A DNA stretch of 64,000 bases, from positions 974,001-1,038,000 of the forward strand of contig NZ_CP026363.1 in the NCBI RefSeq assembly GCF_004117055.1, in the 5' to 3' direction. The translations under genes were made by a program, and so were the position numbers. Below, one piece after another: positions 1-9,237 of the stretch (the first letter of the stretch is position 1; each line of letters begins with the position of its first letter). Source of the stretch: Brevibacillus agri. GTDB taxonomy: Bacteria; Bacillota; Bacilli; Brevibacillales; Brevibacillaceae. The notes under the pieces are model-generated. The model was not told the origin of the DNA. It did not search any database and saw only the letters and a list, made by a program, of their open reading frames with translations.

Positions 1-74
1 CGTTGACCCATTTTACCAAACCGTTTGATATTGACGAGCTGAGAATGGCCGTACAGCAGCAACTCGCCTGCTAG
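1..74 (+). CDS. spo0F: Spo0F C-terminal end (partial)
   Basis: This is the last 23 codons of a gene cut by the window edge, read from position 3 to the TAG at 72-74. The peptide LTHFTKPFDIDELR matches the end of a receiver domain, with the conserved lysine-proline pair (TKPFD) after beta-5. In Bacillus the phosphorelay receiver Spo0F lies directly upstream of fbaA, and fbaA follows here. Spo0F passes phosphate from sporulation kinases to Spo0B. The identity rests on this short tail plus gene order, so another CheY-like receiver is possible but less likely. Confidence 0.8.
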   Translation, partial: LTHFTKPFDIDELRMAVQQQLAC

Positions 75-130
75 TCCTTTTGGTAACGGATGCGTGGGGA
101 CAAGCGTACCTGTTAACAAACGCCTGTCTG

Positions 131-139
131 TGATATAAT
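131..139 (+). promoter_or_regulatory. Extended -10 promoter of fbaA
   Basis: TATAAT at 134-139 is preceded by TG at 131-132, giving an extended -10 element. The hexamer 17 bases upstream (TGTTAA) is a poor -35. It lies about 40 bases before the fbaA start, after the end of spo0F. The function is inferred from motif and position. Confidence 0.6.
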
Positions 140-178
140 AAGCCTCGTGATTGAAGCTAGCAGAGGAGGATTTACCAA

Positions 179-1033
179 ATGCCACTGGTACCTATGACCG
201 CTTTTACCGAAGACGTCAAATTGCATAAATACGCCGTCGGACAATTTAACCTGAACAATCTGGAGTTTACTCAAGCGATTACCGAAGCTGCGATGGAAGA
301 AAAATCGCCTGTGATTTTCGGTGTTTCCGAGGGAGCACTCAAATACATGGGACTGGACTACACGGTCGCCATTGCAAAAGTGGCGGCGGAGCGCGCAGGA
401 GTACCTGTTGCCCTGCACCTCGATCATGGCAGCAACTTTGATATCGTAATGAAGTGCATTCGCGCAGGATTCTCTTCTGTCATGTTCGATGGTTCCCATC
501 ACTCGTTTGAAGATAACCTTCGCTTGACCAAACAGGTTGTTGAGGCTGCTCACGCTGTTGGCGTTTCTGTAGAAGGTGAACTCGGTACCATCGGCGGGGT
601 AGAGGACGACCTGTCTGTTGACGAGGAAGACGCTACGCTGGCAAACCCTGAGGAAGCGATCCGCTTCTGGGAAGAAACAAAAGTAGACTACCTGGCGATT
701 GCAGTGGGCACAGCTCACGGCATGTACAAAGGCGTGCCAAAAATCCGCTACGACATCATCGAAAAAGTAGCGAACAACATTGGAGCGCCAATCGTTCTGC
801 ACGGCGGTTCCGGCGTACCGGACGAAGCGATTGTAGAATCGATCCGCCTGGGTGTCGGAAAAATTAACGTAAATACAGAAAGCCAAGTCGCATGCACCGA
901 AACGGTTCGCAAAGTGCTAGCTGCGAAGCCTAACGAAATCGACCCGCGCAAATACCTGGGCCCTGCTCGCGACGCGATCAAGGAAGTTGTAAAAGGAAAA
1001 ATGCGCCTGTTCGGTAGCAGCAACCGCGCGTAA
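179..1033 (+). CDS. fbaA: Class II fructose-1,6-bisphosphate aldolase
   Basis: This 284-residue cytoplasmic enzyme cleaves fructose 1,6-bisphosphate to dihydroxyacetone phosphate and glyceraldehyde 3-phosphate, and works in reverse in gluconeogenesis. The zinc-site sequence LDHG is at about residues 81-84, followed by the [11 protein letters not shown] loop. [11 protein letters not shown] and the phosphate-binding HGGSG come later. This pattern is typical of metal-dependent class II aldolases, and the length is normal. An AGAGGAGGA ribosome site stands just before the ATG. The gene lies 14 bases before the transaldolase gene and probably shares its transcript. Confidence 0.97.
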   Translation: MPLVPMTAFTEDVKLHKYAVGQFNLNNLEFTQAITEAAMEEKSPVIFGVSEGALKYMGLDYTVAIAKVAAERAGVPVALHLDHGSNFDIVMKCIRAGFSSVMFDGSHHSFEDNLRLTKQVVEAAHAVGVSVEGELGTIGGVEDDLSVDEEDATLANPEEAIRFWEETKVDYLAIAVGTAHGMYKGVPKIRYDIIEKVANNIGAPIVLHGGSGVPDEAIVESIRLGVGKINVNTESQVACTETVRKVLAAKPNEIDPRKYLGPARDAIKEVVKGKMRLFGSSNRA

Positions 1034-1047
1034 CTAGGAGGCTAATC

Positions 1048-1692
1048 ATGCGTTTTTTGATTGATACAGCAAACGTTGATGAAATTCGCGAGATTCACGA
1101 ATGGGGAGTCCTGGCCGGAGTAACCACGAATCCTTCGCTGGTTGCCAAGGAAGGCCGCGACTTCATCGAGACATTGAAGGAAATCATCGACATCGTAGAC
1201 GGTCCGATCAGCGCCGAAGTTATCAGCACCGATGCAAAAGGCATGATCGAAGAGGGCGAGAAGCTCGCTTCCCTCTCGAAAAACATCGTCATCAAGCTGC
1301 CGATGACTGCCGAAGGTTTGAAGGCGACCAAGTATTTTGCCAAGCGCAAAATCAGAACAAACGTCACGCTGGTGTTCTCCGCAAACCAGGCGCTGCTCGC
1401 AGCTCGGGCAGGAGCGAGCTTCGTGTCTCCGTTCCTGGGACGTCTGGATGATATCGGACAAGACGGCATGCAGTTGATCGAAGACATTGCAGAGATTTTC
1501 TCTGTGCATGGCATTGATACCGAAATCATCGCGGCATCTGTTCGTCACCCTGTGCACGTGACAGAAGCTGCCCGCCGCGGTTCTCACTACGCGACCATCC
1601 CGGCGAAAGTGTTCAAGCAACTGATTGCCCATCCGCTGACTGACAGCGGCCTGGAGAAGTTCCTCGCTGATTGGGCAAGCATGCAAAAATAA
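1048..1692 (+). CDS. tal: Transaldolase, small TalC/FSA-like type
   Basis: The 214-residue protein belongs to the short transaldolase family of class I Schiff-base aldolases, which move a dihydroxyacetone unit in the non-oxidative pentose phosphate pathway. The catalytic lysine is K83 in NIVIKLPMT. The N-terminal FLIDTAN and GVTTNPSL motifs and the late HPLTD motif are also present. An AGGAGG site sits seven bases before the ATG. The neighbouring fbaA and downstream glpX place it in a carbon-metabolism cluster. Short family members can be fructose-6-phosphate aldolases rather than transaldolases; the sequence alone does not settle this, but Bacillus relatives act as transaldolases. Confidence 0.92.
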   Translation: MRFLIDTANVDEIREIHEWGVLAGVTTNPSLVAKEGRDFIETLKEIIDIVDGPISAEVISTDAKGMIEEGEKLASLSKNIVIKLPMTAEGLKATKYFAKRKIRTNVTLVFSANQALLAARAGASFVSPFLGRLDDIGQDGMQLIEDIAEIFSVHGIDTEIIAASVRHPVHVTEAARRGSHYATIPAKVFKQLIAHPLTDSGLEKFLADWASMQK

Positions 1693-1711
1693 GGACAAGG
1701 ATCGAAAGTTC

Positions 1712-1746
1712 AAGCACCTTTTCCATTGGGGAAGGTGCTTCTTTCC
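1712..1746 (+). terminator. Rho-independent terminator after tal
   Basis: The arms AAGCACCTT (1712-1720) and AAGGTGCTT (1732-1740) pair, with further G-U pairs extending the stem, and a TTTC-rich tail follows. It ends the fbaA-tal unit before murA2. Confidence 0.8.
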
Positions 1747-1771
1747 CGATTACACCTGAGGAGAGCGATGC

Positions 1772-3055
1772 ATGGATAAGCTGATTATCAATGGTGGAAA
1801 ACCGCTCGCGGGGACGGTAACCATCAGCGGAGCCAAAAACAGCGCAGTCGCACTGATTCCAGCCGCGTTGCTGGCGGATGGACCTGTAGTTATTGAAAAT
1901 CTGCCCCGTATTCAGGATGTAGATATTTACCACGGGCTTCTGAGGGAAATGGGAGCTGACGTGCTGTTTGAAGATGACTGGATGGAAATCGATGGGCGCC
2001 TGATGAAGCTGATGCTCATGCCCAATGGCAAGATCAAAAAGCTGCGCGCCTCTTACTATTTGTGGGGAGCCTTGCTCGCCAAATTCGGAGAGGCACAGGT
2101 CGGATTGCCTGGCGGCTGCGATCTGGGGCCACGACCTGTCGATTTGCACATCAAAGGCTTTGAGGCGATGGGCGCCGAGGTGGAGAACAAAAACGGCGTG
2201 ATGACTATTCGGGCCAAGAACGGTCGTCTGCAAGGCGCGAGAATTTACCTCGATCTCGTCAGCGTCGGAGCGACGATTAACATCATGCTCGCTGCTTCCA
2301 AGGCAGACGGCGTGACCATTATTGAAAACGCTGCCCGCGAGCCGGAGATTGTCGATGTGGCGACACTGCTCAACAACATGGGGGCAAACATCAAAGGCGC
2401 AGGCACCGATGTCATCCGCATCCAGGGCGTGGAGCGTCTGCGCGGCTGCCGGCATACGATTATTCCGGACCGGATTGAAGCGGGGACGTACATGATTGCC
2501 GCAGCGGCGACGAACGGCAATGTACTGGTCGAAAACGTGATCCCCAAGCATCTGGAGTCGCTGACGGCGAAGCTGCGCGAAATTGGCGCGCAAGTGATGG
2601 AAATGGATGACTGCATTCAGGTGGTCGGACGGGATTCCTATCGTCCCATTGATGTGAAAACAAGTCCGTACCCTGGGTTTCCGACCGATTTGCAGCAGCC
2701 GATCACGACGCTGTTGACCCTTGCCAAAGGATCGAGCATCGTGACGGACAACATCTACAGCTCGCGTTTTCGCCATGTAGATGAGCTGCGGCGCATGGGA
2801 GCGACGCTCAAGGTAGAGGGACGTTCCGCTGTCATCGAAGGCGGAAGCAAGCTGAACGGAGCCAAGGTAGTAGCTTCTGACCTGCGGGCCGGAGCGGCGC
2901 TGTTTATCGCAGGGCTGGCTACGAGCGGCACGACAGAGCTGGAAGGTCTTGAACATATCGACCGCGGCTATGAAAACTTGGTGGGCAAGCTGCAAATGCT
3001 GGGTGCCGATGTGACGCGGGTAGGCTTGCAGCACACAGAAAGCCCGCAGCGTTAA
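1772..3055 (+). CDS. murAB: UDP-GlcNAc 1-carboxyvinyltransferase, second copy
   Basis: This 427-residue cytoplasmic enzyme transfers enolpyruvate from phosphoenolpyruvate to UDP-N-acetylglucosamine, the first committed step of peptidoglycan synthesis. The catalytic cysteine is C116 in [11 protein letters not shown], so it should be fosfomycin-sensitive. The N-terminal SGAKNSAV motif and the internal repeat structure of EPSP-synthase folds are visible. Its position between the aldolase/transaldolase genes and glpX-rho matches the MurAB (MurZ) paralogue of Bacillus. A second murA at 52023 is the MurAA-type copy. The ATG follows a GAGGAGAG site. Confidence 0.95.
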   Translation: MDKLIINGGKPLAGTVTISGAKNSAVALIPAALLADGPVVIENLPRIQDVDIYHGLLREMGADVLFEDDWMEIDGRLMKLMLMPNGKIKKLRASYYLWGALLAKFGEAQVGLPGGCDLGPRPVDLHIKGFEAMGAEVENKNGVMTIRAKNGRLQGARIYLDLVSVGATINIMLAASKADGVTIIENAAREPEIVDVATLLNNMGANIKGAGTDVIRIQGVERLRGCRHTIIPDRIEAGTYMIAAAATNGNVLVENVIPKHLESLTAKLREIGAQVMEMDDCIQVVGRDSYRPIDVKTSPYPGFPTDLQQPITTLLTLAKGSSIVTDNIYSSRFRHVDELRRMGATLKVEGRSAVIEGGSKLNGAKVVASDLRAGAALFIAGLATSGTTELEGLEHIDRGYENLVGKLQMLGADVTRVGLQHTESPQR

Positions 3056-3083
3056 CCAATCATCAGGAGAGGAGTCTTCCAGA

Positions 3084-4046
3084 ATGGAACGCAGTTTAAC
3101 ACTTGAACTGGTACGTGTAACCGAAGCGGCTGCTTTGGCTTCCGCCAGTTGGATGGGGCTTGGACGAAAAGACGAGGCCGACGACGCGGCGACGACCGCC
3201 ATGCGCAAGGAATTTGAAAAAGTGCCAATGGACGGCGTAGTCGTAATCGGGGAAGGCGAAATGGATGAAGCGCCGATGCTCTATATCGGCGAGCGTCTCG
3301 GCCAAGGGGTAGCGCCAGCAGTAGACGTGGCTGTCGACCCGTTGGAAGGGACGAATATCCTGGCAAAAGGCACATGGGGCGCAATCTCTGTCATTGCGAT
3401 TGCGGACCGCGGAAATTTGCTGCATGCTCCTGACATGTATATGGAAAAAATGGCAGTAGGGCCAAAAGCGGTTGGCAAGGTCGACATCAACGCGCCGATT
3501 CGCGACAACCTGAAAGCCGTTGCTGCGGCACAGGGCAAAGACATCAGCGACCTGGTGGCGATCGTGCTTGATCGTGACCGTCATTCTCGCATCATTCACG
3601 AAATTCGCGAGGCAGGTGCCCGCATTCGCCTCATTTCCGACGGGGACGTGGCGGCTGCGATCAACACGGCATTCCCGGACACGGGCGTAGACATTTTGTT
3701 CGGTTCCGGCGGAGCGCCAGAAGGTGTATTGGCTGCGGTGGCGTTGAAATGCCTCGGAGGCGAAATCCAGGGCAAGCTGTTGCCGCAAAGCGAAGAAGAA
3801 ATTCAGCGTTGTGTCAAGATGGGTCTCAGCAACCCGCACCAGGTGCTGTTTATGGATGATTTGGTCAAGGGCGACGATGCCATTTTTGCGGCAACGGGCG
3901 TAACAGATGGGGAATTGCTGAAAGGGGTTCGCTTCCAGGGAACTCGCGCTACTACCCATTCTGTCGTCATGCGGGCAAAAACGGGTACGGTTCGCTTCAT
4001 TGAAGGAAACCACCGCCTGGAACGCAAACCGTCACTCGGTTTGTAG
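3084..4046 (+). CDS. glpX: Fructose-1,6-bisphosphatase, class II (GlpX)
   Basis: The 320-residue protein hydrolyses fructose 1,6-bisphosphate to fructose 6-phosphate for gluconeogenesis. It shows the lithium-sensitive phosphatase-fold motifs [11 protein letters not shown] and VDPLEGTN, with acidic metal ligands, and a late FGSGGAPEG loop. The length fits the GlpX family. It starts with ATG after GGAGAGGAG, 28 bases behind murA2 and upstream of rho, as in Bacillus. Grouping with fbaA allows joint control of lower glycolysis and gluconeogenesis; that link is inference. Confidence 0.95.
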   Translation: MERSLTLELVRVTEAAALASASWMGLGRKDEADDAATTAMRKEFEKVPMDGVVVIGEGEMDEAPMLYIGERLGQGVAPAVDVAVDPLEGTNILAKGTWGAISVIAIADRGNLLHAPDMYMEKMAVGPKAVGKVDINAPIRDNLKAVAAAQGKDISDLVAIVLDRDRHSRIIHEIREAGARIRLISDGDVAAAINTAFPDTGVDILFGSGGAPEGVLAAVALKCLGGEIQGKLLPQSEEEIQRCVKMGLSNPHQVLFMDDLVKGDDAIFAATGVTDGELLKGVRFQGTRATTHSVVMRAKTGTVRFIEGNHRLERKPSLGL

Positions 4047-4107
4047 GAAAACGAACAGCTTGGCTTTATATCATGCTTTCCAAGAGTAAATAAAGAGTGG
4101 TGGATGT

Positions 4108-5388
4108 ATGTTACTTTCTGAACTCGAAGAGAAGAAACTGACCGATCTCTATAAGCTGGCCAAGGAGTACCATATCCCGTATTACTCCCAACTGAAGAAG
4201 AAGGAATTGATCTTCGCAATCCTTCGGGCACGAGCGGAGCGGGATGGCCTGATGTTTATGGAAGGGGTGCTGGAAATCTTGCCGGAGGGCTACGGCTTCC
4301 TCCGACCGATCAACTATCTCCCCAGCTCGGAAGACATCTACATCTCCCAGTCGCAGATTCGCCGTTTTGATCTGCGCATGGGGGATGTGGTGTCGGGCAA
4401 GGCTAGGCCGCCAAAAGAAAACGAGCGCTATTTTGGACTGTTGCAAGTAGAAGCAGTGAACGGAGAAGACCCGGAGACTGCTTCAGAGCGTCTTCATTTC
4501 CCCGCCTTAACACCGCTATATCCTCAAACCAAGCTAGTGCTGGAGACCGCGCCCGAGCGTGTTTCCACCCGCCTGATGGACCTTCTTGCCCCTGTTGGGC
4601 TGGGTCAGCGTGGATTGATTGTCGCTCCGCCAAAAGCGGGCAAAACCATGCTCCTGAAAGAAATCGCCAACAGTATTACGGAAAGCCGACCGGATATTCA
4701 TCTGTTTGTGCTGCTCATCGACGAGCGTCCGGAAGAGGTTACGGATATGCAGCGTTCTGTCAAAGGCGAGGTGGTCGCCTCTACGTTTGACGAGTTGCCG
4801 GAGAATCACATCAAGGTGGCGGAGCTTGTATTGGAGCGGGCAAAGCGTCTGGTTGAGCACAAAAAGGATGTCGTCATCCTGCTCGATTCGATTACCCGTC
4901 TCGCTCGCGCCTACAACCTGGTGATCCCGCCGAGCGGCCGGACGTTGTCTGGCGGTATTGATCCGGCGGCGTTCCACCGTCCTAAGCGCTTTTTCGGTTC
5001 GGCGCGCAACATCGAAGAGGGCGGCAGCCTGACGATTCTCGCGACGGCTCTGGTCGAGACCGGATCGCGCATGGACGATGTGATCTACGAGGAGTTCAAG
5101 GGAACGGGCAACATGGAGCTTCATCTGGACCGCAAGCTGGCAGAGCGCCGTATCTTCCCGGCGATCGACATTCGCCGTTCGGGAACGCGCCGCGAAGAAT
5201 TGCTGCTGTCCAAAGAAGAGCTGGATAAGCTGTGGATGATCCGCAAAAACATGAACGAAACGAACGAGTTTGTCGATTCGTTTATCAAAAAGCTGGCGGA
5301 CACGAAAACAAACGAAGAATTTTTGCAGACCCTGGAAAGCAAGCAGCAAGGCCGGGGGAAAACGGCTGGCACGACGGTGAGTTCATGA
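4108..5388 (+). CDS. rho: Transcription termination factor Rho
   Basis: The 426-residue protein is a hexameric RNA-dependent ATPase that terminates transcription. An N-terminal helical lead ([20 protein letters not shown]) and a cold-shock-like RNA-binding domain containing EGYGFLRP cover about residues 1-125. The ATPase domain has the P-loop PPKAGKT at 174-180, a Walker B segment [13 protein letters not shown], and the Q-loop region [10 protein letters not shown]. There is no long insertion. The ATG is preceded by GTGGTGGATG without a strong ribosome site. Its stop codon lies inside the terminator hairpin that follows. Confidence 0.97.
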   Translation: MLLSELEEKKLTDLYKLAKEYHIPYYSQLKKKELIFAILRARAERDGLMFMEGVLEILPEGYGFLRPINYLPSSEDIYISQSQIRRFDLRMGDVVSGKARPPKENERYFGLLQVEAVNGEDPETASERLHFPALTPLYPQTKLVLETAPERVSTRLMDLLAPVGLGQRGLIVAPPKAGKTMLLKEIANSITESRPDIHLFVLLIDERPEEVTDMQRSVKGEVVASTFDELPENHIKVAELVLERAKRLVEHKKDVVILLDSITRLARAYNLVIPPSGRTLSGGIDPAAFHRPKRFFGSARNIEEGGSLTILATALVETGSRMDDVIYEEFKGTGNMELHLDRKLAERRIFPAIDIRRSGTRREELLLSKEELDKLWMIRKNMNETNEFVDSFIKKLADTKTNEEFLQTLESKQQGRGKTAGTTVSS

Positions 5389-5406
5389 CTCGCCGTCATT
5401 TTTTTT
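5373..5406 (+). terminator. Terminator overlapping the rho stop codon
   Basis: GACGGTGAGT (5373-5382) pairs with ACTCGCCGTC (5388-5397), allowing one G-U pair, and eight T residues follow. The rho TGA at 5386-5388 lies in the loop. Confidence 0.85.
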
Positions 5407-5457
5407 GCCTGTTTTGCATACCGTAAGGAGAGTTGGAAGAGAGGGAGGAGAGAGTCA

Positions 5458-6360
5458 GTGGAGTACGTGCAGGTTCCTGTGCCCATCGAGAGCCAGACGG
5501 AAGCGAAAAAGGCTGTCGTGGAGCAAGCGTTGTTTCAAGCGTTCAATCCGTACGCGAGTTTGACAAAGCAAGCGCCTGCTGCCAAAAGCAATACGATGGT
5601 GTACGCAGTGCGCCAGGGCGACACTCTTTCCGGAATTGCCGAACGCTACGGCCTTACGCTGAAAAAGCTGGTGGAGATGAACAAAATCAGCAATCCGCAT
5701 CTGCTTTCTGTCGGGATGAAGCTGATTATTACCAAAGACGAAGTGACACATATGGTGAAGCGCGGAGAGACGCTCGATTACATAGCGAGAAGGTACGGAG
5801 TCAGCCGTGAGCTAATGCTGGAACGCAACCCGCTTTTAAAATGGCTGTCGGACAACCTGTATGTGGGACAGGTTGTGTACATCCCTGTTGCCGGAGGGCC
5901 GCCGATGCAGGCAGAAGAGCTGCAGCAAAAGCGAAACACTACCCAGGCGGCAAGCAGGCAAGTGGTGGCGCGGATTCGCGGCCGAATGGATTGGCCTGTA
6001 GAGGGAGCGACGATTACAAGCGGCTTCGGAACACGCTGGGGCAAGGTGCATAAAGGCGTGGATTTGTGGAACGAGCAGGAGGCCAAAACGCCGATTTTGG
6101 CCGCGAAAGCAGGGAGGGTGGTCGAAGCGGGCGCCAACCGCTCCGGATACGGGCGGATGGTCGTACTGGACCACGGAGACGGCCTGCAAACCTTTTATGC
6201 CCATATGCGCACGATTTTGGTCACGCCCGGCCAGAGCGTAGAAGCGGGCGACGTCCTCGGATACATGGGCCAGACAGGCGATTCCACCGGGTATCACCTG
6301 CATTTTGAAGTCAGGCAGGACGATGTGCCGGTCAACCCGCTCCCGTACCTCGGCAGGTAA
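5458..6360 (+). CDS. LysM-LysM-M23 peptidase without a visible signal peptide
   Basis: This 300-residue protein should bind and cut peptidoglycan. Two LysM repeats (YAVRQGDTLSGIAERYG at about 42-58 and HMVKRGETLDYIARRYG at about 98-114) are followed by an M23/LytM domain from about residue 180. The zinc-site motifs HKGVD and HLHFEV are intact, so an active metalloendopeptidase is likely. The GTG start follows a GGGAGGAG site. The first 40 residues are charged and lack a hydrophobic segment, so no signal peptide or membrane anchor is seen. It sits between rho and a radical SAM gene, a place that is empty in Bacillus subtilis. A role in the spore or mother cell is only a guess. Confidence 0.88.
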   Translation: MEYVQVPVPIESQTEAKKAVVEQALFQAFNPYASLTKQAPAAKSNTMVYAVRQGDTLSGIAERYGLTLKKLVEMNKISNPHLLSVGMKLIITKDEVTHMVKRGETLDYIARRYGVSRELMLERNPLLKWLSDNLYVGQVVYIPVAGGPPMQAEELQQKRNTTQAASRQVVARIRGRMDWPVEGATITSGFGTRWGKVHKGVDLWNEQEAKTPILAAKAGRVVEAGANRSGYGRMVVLDHGDGLQTFYAHMRTILVTPGQSVEAGDVLGYMGQTGDSTGYHLHFEVRQDDVPVNPLPYLGR

Positions 6361-6370
6361 CCCTTCACAA

Positions 6371-6399
6371 TTTACATTGCTTTTTCAATGCGTTACAAT
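6371..6399 (+). promoter_or_regulatory. Sigma-A-type promoter of the radical SAM gene
   Basis: TTTACA (6371-6376) and TACAAT (6394-6399) are separated by 17 bases, about 32 bases before the ATG at 6431. This suggests the radical SAM gene is transcribed on its own. Confidence 0.65.
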
Positions 6400-6430
6400 G
6401 GGCAAAGCAAAGAAGCGAGGCGATTTTCCC

Positions 6431-7696
6431 ATGTATTTAGTGTACGCAGATGAAAAGGGCAATGTTTACGACCACCCGGGCTTGTTCGCGGTGGCGCGCA
6501 ACGGCGATATATTGACAGAAATTCTCGAGGAAGAGCTGATCCCGCTGCCGGAAGGGGCGACGCTGGTCAGCCTGCCGGATACAGTACCGATCGGAATGGA
6601 CCCGGAGACGGGCGAAATGATTAAGCTGGACGGCTGTACGGCGGTCGGGGCGCTCGTTCCGCAAGGGATTACCCGACTTTTGCTCCCGGGTTATGTGAAA
6701 ACAAACAGGGAGAGCAAGCTGCCGCTGTTCGGGTATTCGGCAGTCGTATGGAAAGACGACCGTTTTTGGGTAGCAGGCAGAGCGAGCGACGACATTTACA
6801 AATGGGACCCGCTGAACTTCCCGATGGATGAGTTGCGGCAGCGAGTGGAAAAGACGTTGGAGCTGTTCCCGAACAACCGGATTTTGCATCACCTGTCGCA
6901 CTGTGCGCTGGAGTACGAGTGTCTGACGGCCTCCAACAACTTTTTCCACCGCTGGGAAGGCAGCCTGCCTGTTTCCTATACCTGTAATGCCGGTTGCTAC
7001 GGCTGTATTTCCGAGCAACCAGACGACAGCGGCTTCCCGTCTCCGCAGACGCGGATGAATTTCAAGCCGACAGAGGACGAGCTGGTAGAGGTCATGCTGC
7101 ACCATTTGCAGACGCCGGAGAGCATTATCAGCTTCGGCCAGGGCTGTGAAGGCGAGCCTTCGACCATGGCCGGGATCATCGTTCCGGCGATGCGCCGCGT
7201 GCGAGCGACGACCGACATGGGCTTTATCAACATCAATACAAACGCAGGCTTGACCGACCATATCAAAGGGATCGTCGACGCGGGGCTGGACTTGATGCGC
7301 GTCAGCATCATCAGCGCGATTGACGAGCATTACAACGCCTACTACCGCCCGCGCAACTACACGCTGGAAAACGTAGCGCGATCTGCGGAATACGCGGCCT
7401 CCAAGGGCGTGTACACCTCGATCAACTACTTGTGCTTCCCGGGTGTTTTTGACCGCGAAGAAGAAATGGAAGCGATGATTAACTTCATCCGCCGCACAGG
7501 TATCAAGCTGATTCAGATGCGCAACCTGAACATTGATCCGGAAAGCTATCTGGCGATGATTCCAAAAGCGCAGGGCGAAGTCTTCGGCATGAAGCAGGCG
7601 ATTGAAATCTATCAGCAAGAGCTGCCGGATGTCGTGATCGGGTCGTTTACGCACATTCCGCCGGCAGAGCTGCGCCGCAGGAAAAACATGGCCTGA
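6431..7696 (+). CDS. Radical SAM protein of unknown substrate
   Basis: The 421-residue protein carries the radical SAM cluster motif CNAGCYGC (CX3CX2C) near residue 185, after a leader domain of about 170 residues that I do not recognise. The following [19 protein letters not shown] and [10 protein letters not shown] segments fit the barrel strands that bind S-adenosylmethionine. There is no obvious second cluster at the C-terminus. The ATG at 6431 is chosen because a promoter ends at 6399 and GAGG lies upstream; the reading frame is open further back into the M23 gene. Substrate and partner are unknown, and no peptide precursor gene is adjacent. Confidence 0.85.
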   Translation: MYLVYADEKGNVYDHPGLFAVARNGDILTEILEEELIPLPEGATLVSLPDTVPIGMDPETGEMIKLDGCTAVGALVPQGITRLLLPGYVKTNRESKLPLFGYSAVVWKDDRFWVAGRASDDIYKWDPLNFPMDELRQRVEKTLELFPNNRILHHLSHCALEYECLTASNNFFHRWEGSLPVSYTCNAGCYGCISEQPDDSGFPSPQTRMNFKPTEDELVEVMLHHLQTPESIISFGQGCEGEPSTMAGIIVPAMRRVRATTDMGFININTNAGLTDHIKGIVDAGLDLMRVSIISAIDEHYNAYYRPRNYTLENVARSAEYAASKGVYTSINYLCFPGVFDREEEMEAMINFIRRTGIKLIQMRNLNIDPESYLAMIPKAQGEVFGMKQAIEIYQQELPDVVIGSFTHIPPAELRRRKNMA

Positions 7697-7708
7697 GCGG
7701 TCAACCTG

Positions 7709-7737
7709 TTGCATTTCGGCTGACAGCATGCTACTAT
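7709..7737 (+). promoter_or_regulatory. Sigma-A-type promoter of rpmE
   Basis: TTGCAT (7709-7714) and TACTAT (7732-7737) have a 17-base spacer, about 63 bases before the rpmE ATG. Confidence 0.6.
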
Positions 7738-7800
7738 CTTGTATGTGTTTATATAACTCTGTTTCGGCAAACGATTCAGGGCGGAAAGAGGTGTAGCGAG

Positions 7801-8001
7801 ATGAAACAAGGTATTCATCCTAAGTACAATGTAGTAACCGTTACATGTGCATGCGGTAACGAATTTGAATCCGGTTCCGTGAAACAAGCGCTGAAAGTGG
7901 AGATCTGCTCCAACTGCCATCCTTTCTTCACTGGAAAACAAAAATTCGTGGATGCTGGCGGCCGTGTAGACCGTTTCAAACGCAAATACAATCTGTCCTA
8001 A
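7801..8001 (+). CDS. rpmE: 50S ribosomal protein L31, zinc-binding type
   Basis: The 66-residue ribosomal protein bridges the two subunits. It keeps the four zinc-ligand cysteines: CACG near residues 16-19 and CSNC near 37-40, so it is the zinc-containing (C+) form rather than the zinc-free YtiA type. [19 protein letters not shown] is the family signature. The place downstream of rho and upstream of tdk matches Bacillus. It starts at ATG after AGAGGTG. Confidence 0.97.
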   Translation: MKQGIHPKYNVVTVTCACGNEFESGSVKQALKVEICSNCHPFFTGKQKFVDAGGRVDRFKRKYNLS

Positions 8002-8018
8002 TCAGACGGGATTGGAGC

Positions 8019-8054
8019 AACCAGGTAGAGCGATCTGCCTGGTTTTGTCTTTTT
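8019..8054 (+). terminator. Terminator after rpmE
   Basis: AACCAGGTAG (8019-8028) pairs with CTGCCTGGTT (8035-8044) around the loop AGCGAT, and a T-rich run follows. Confidence 0.85.
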
Positions 8055-8128
8055 CTGGAGCAAAAATCATCTCGGGCAGCAAGGGGGCAAACGATGACGG
8101 CCATCGGGGGAATCCGGCTGACGTGCTC

Positions 8129-8538
8129 TGCCAGCTCGCTCGCGAGACGGGCTATCCGATTGTCGATGCCGCGATGAAGCAGTTGAACGAAACGGGCTGG
8201 ATGCACAATCGGTTGCGGATGATTGCGGCGGCTGGCAATGGAGCGCCTCTACCGGGACGGACCCGCAGCCGTACTTCCGCATTTTCAATCCGGTTTCGCA
8301 AGGGGAAAAATTCGATCCGGACGGAACCTTTGTCAAAAAATATCTTCCCGTTCTGCGGCAAGTCCCTCTACAATATATCCATAAGCCTTGGGAGATGCCT
8401 GAGCATGTGCAGGAAAAAGCGGGATGCAGGCTAGGAATTGACTATCCCGTTCCGCGCGTCGATCATGCGAGCAGACGGAAGCTGGCTATGTCTTTGTTTC
8501 AAGAGGCAAAAGACCGCTACGCCATGACGCGAAAATGA
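8129..8538 (+). pseudogene. phr: Remnant of deoxyribodipyrimidine photolyase
   Basis: This is the broken C-terminal end of a DNA photolyase, a light-driven repair enzyme using FAD. One frame reads [16 protein letters not shown] and [13 protein letters not shown] different frame, beginning at 8233, reads [18 protein letters not shown], then [19 protein letters not shown] and [13 protein letters not shown], down to the TGA at 8536. In intact photolyases about 35 residues lie between the two blocks, so the gene has an internal deletion that changes frame. The N-terminal three quarters are absent. The 140-residue open frame at 8012-8434 is not a real gene. It lies between rpmE and tdk. Confidence 0.9.
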
Positions 8539-8567
8539 ATCAGCTTTAGGCAAAGGGAGATAGAGAC

Positions 8568-9143
8568 GTGGCACAATTATATTTTCGTTACGGGGCAATG
8601 AATGCCTCCAAATCTATTCAGTTGCTGACAGTCGCTCACAACTACGAGCAATCCGGCAAAAAAGTAGTGGTGTTCACGCCAGCCGTCGATGATCGGTATG
8701 GGGTGGGAAAAGTGGCTTCGCGGGTAGGCATCAGCAGAGAGGCAATTCCGATCAGCGAAGAGACGAATTTGTACGAAATAGTCGCAGCCGAGACGGTAAA
8801 GCCGCACTGTGTGCTGGTCGACGAGGCGCAGTTCATCAGCCGCCATCACGTGGATCAGCTCGTGGCGATTGTCGATCAGTTGGGCATTCCCGTCATCGTC
8901 TACGGCTTGCTGAAAAACTTCAAGAACGAGCTTTTCCCCGGCAGCGCCGCCTTGCTCTGTGAAGCGGACAAAGTCGAAGAGATCAAAACAGTGTGCGTGT
9001 ACTGCAACAAAAAAGCGACGCATATTCTCAAATTCAAAAACGGACAACCTGTCTACACCGGAGAGACGATTGAAATTGCTGGCAACGACACGTACAGCAG
9101 CGTCTGTCGCAAGCATTACTACCATCCCCCGGCAAATCGCTGA
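8568..9143 (+). CDS. tdk: Thymidine kinase
   Basis: The 191-residue type II thymidine kinase phosphorylates thymidine with ATP for nucleotide salvage. The phosphate-binding loop GAMNASKS is at residues 9-16, the Walker B-like VDEAQF at about 84-89, and the lasso/zinc-ribbon region includes CVYC and a later C-x-x-H. The length is normal. GTG is the start, after AAAGGGAGAT. The order tdk-prfA-prmC is as in Bacillus. Confidence 0.96.
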   Translation: MAQLYFRYGAMNASKSIQLLTVAHNYEQSGKKVVVFTPAVDDRYGVGKVASRVGISREAIPISEETNLYEIVAAETVKPHCVLVDEAQFISRHHVDQLVAIVDQLGIPVIVYGLLKNFKNELFPGSAALLCEADKVEEIKTVCVYCNKKATHILKFKNGQPVYTGETIEIAGNDTYSSVCRKHYYHPPANR

Positions 9144-9157
9144 CGAAAATCAGCAGG

Positions 9158-9236
9158 AAAAAGCCACCCCTGGCTGCAGGTGTGCATGAGCCTGAAAGGC
9201 ACTGCGCAGACTAAGCAAAACAGGAGGTGGCTTTTT
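9158..9236 (+). promoter_or_regulatory. Inverted repeat spanning the end of tdk and the ribosome site of the lipoprotein gene
   Basis: An 11-bp perfect inverted repeat, AAAAAGCCACC (9158-9168) and GGTGGCTTTTT (9226-9236), encloses 57 bases that contain a smaller hairpin (GCCT-GAA-AGGC). The right arm overlaps the AGGAGG of the next gene (9223-9228) and ends in T residues. It could terminate tdk transcription or hide the next ribosome site. The role is inferred. Confidence 0.5.
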
Positions 9237-9237
9237 C

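Noticed and set aside
1613..3208. A 531-residue minus-strand frame opposite murAB
   Set aside because: It is a shadow of the plus-strand gene, with no motif, ribosome site or domain of its own.
8012..8434. A 140-residue open frame after rpmE
   Set aside because: It only contains one piece of the broken photolyase and then continues out of frame, so it is not a gene by itself.
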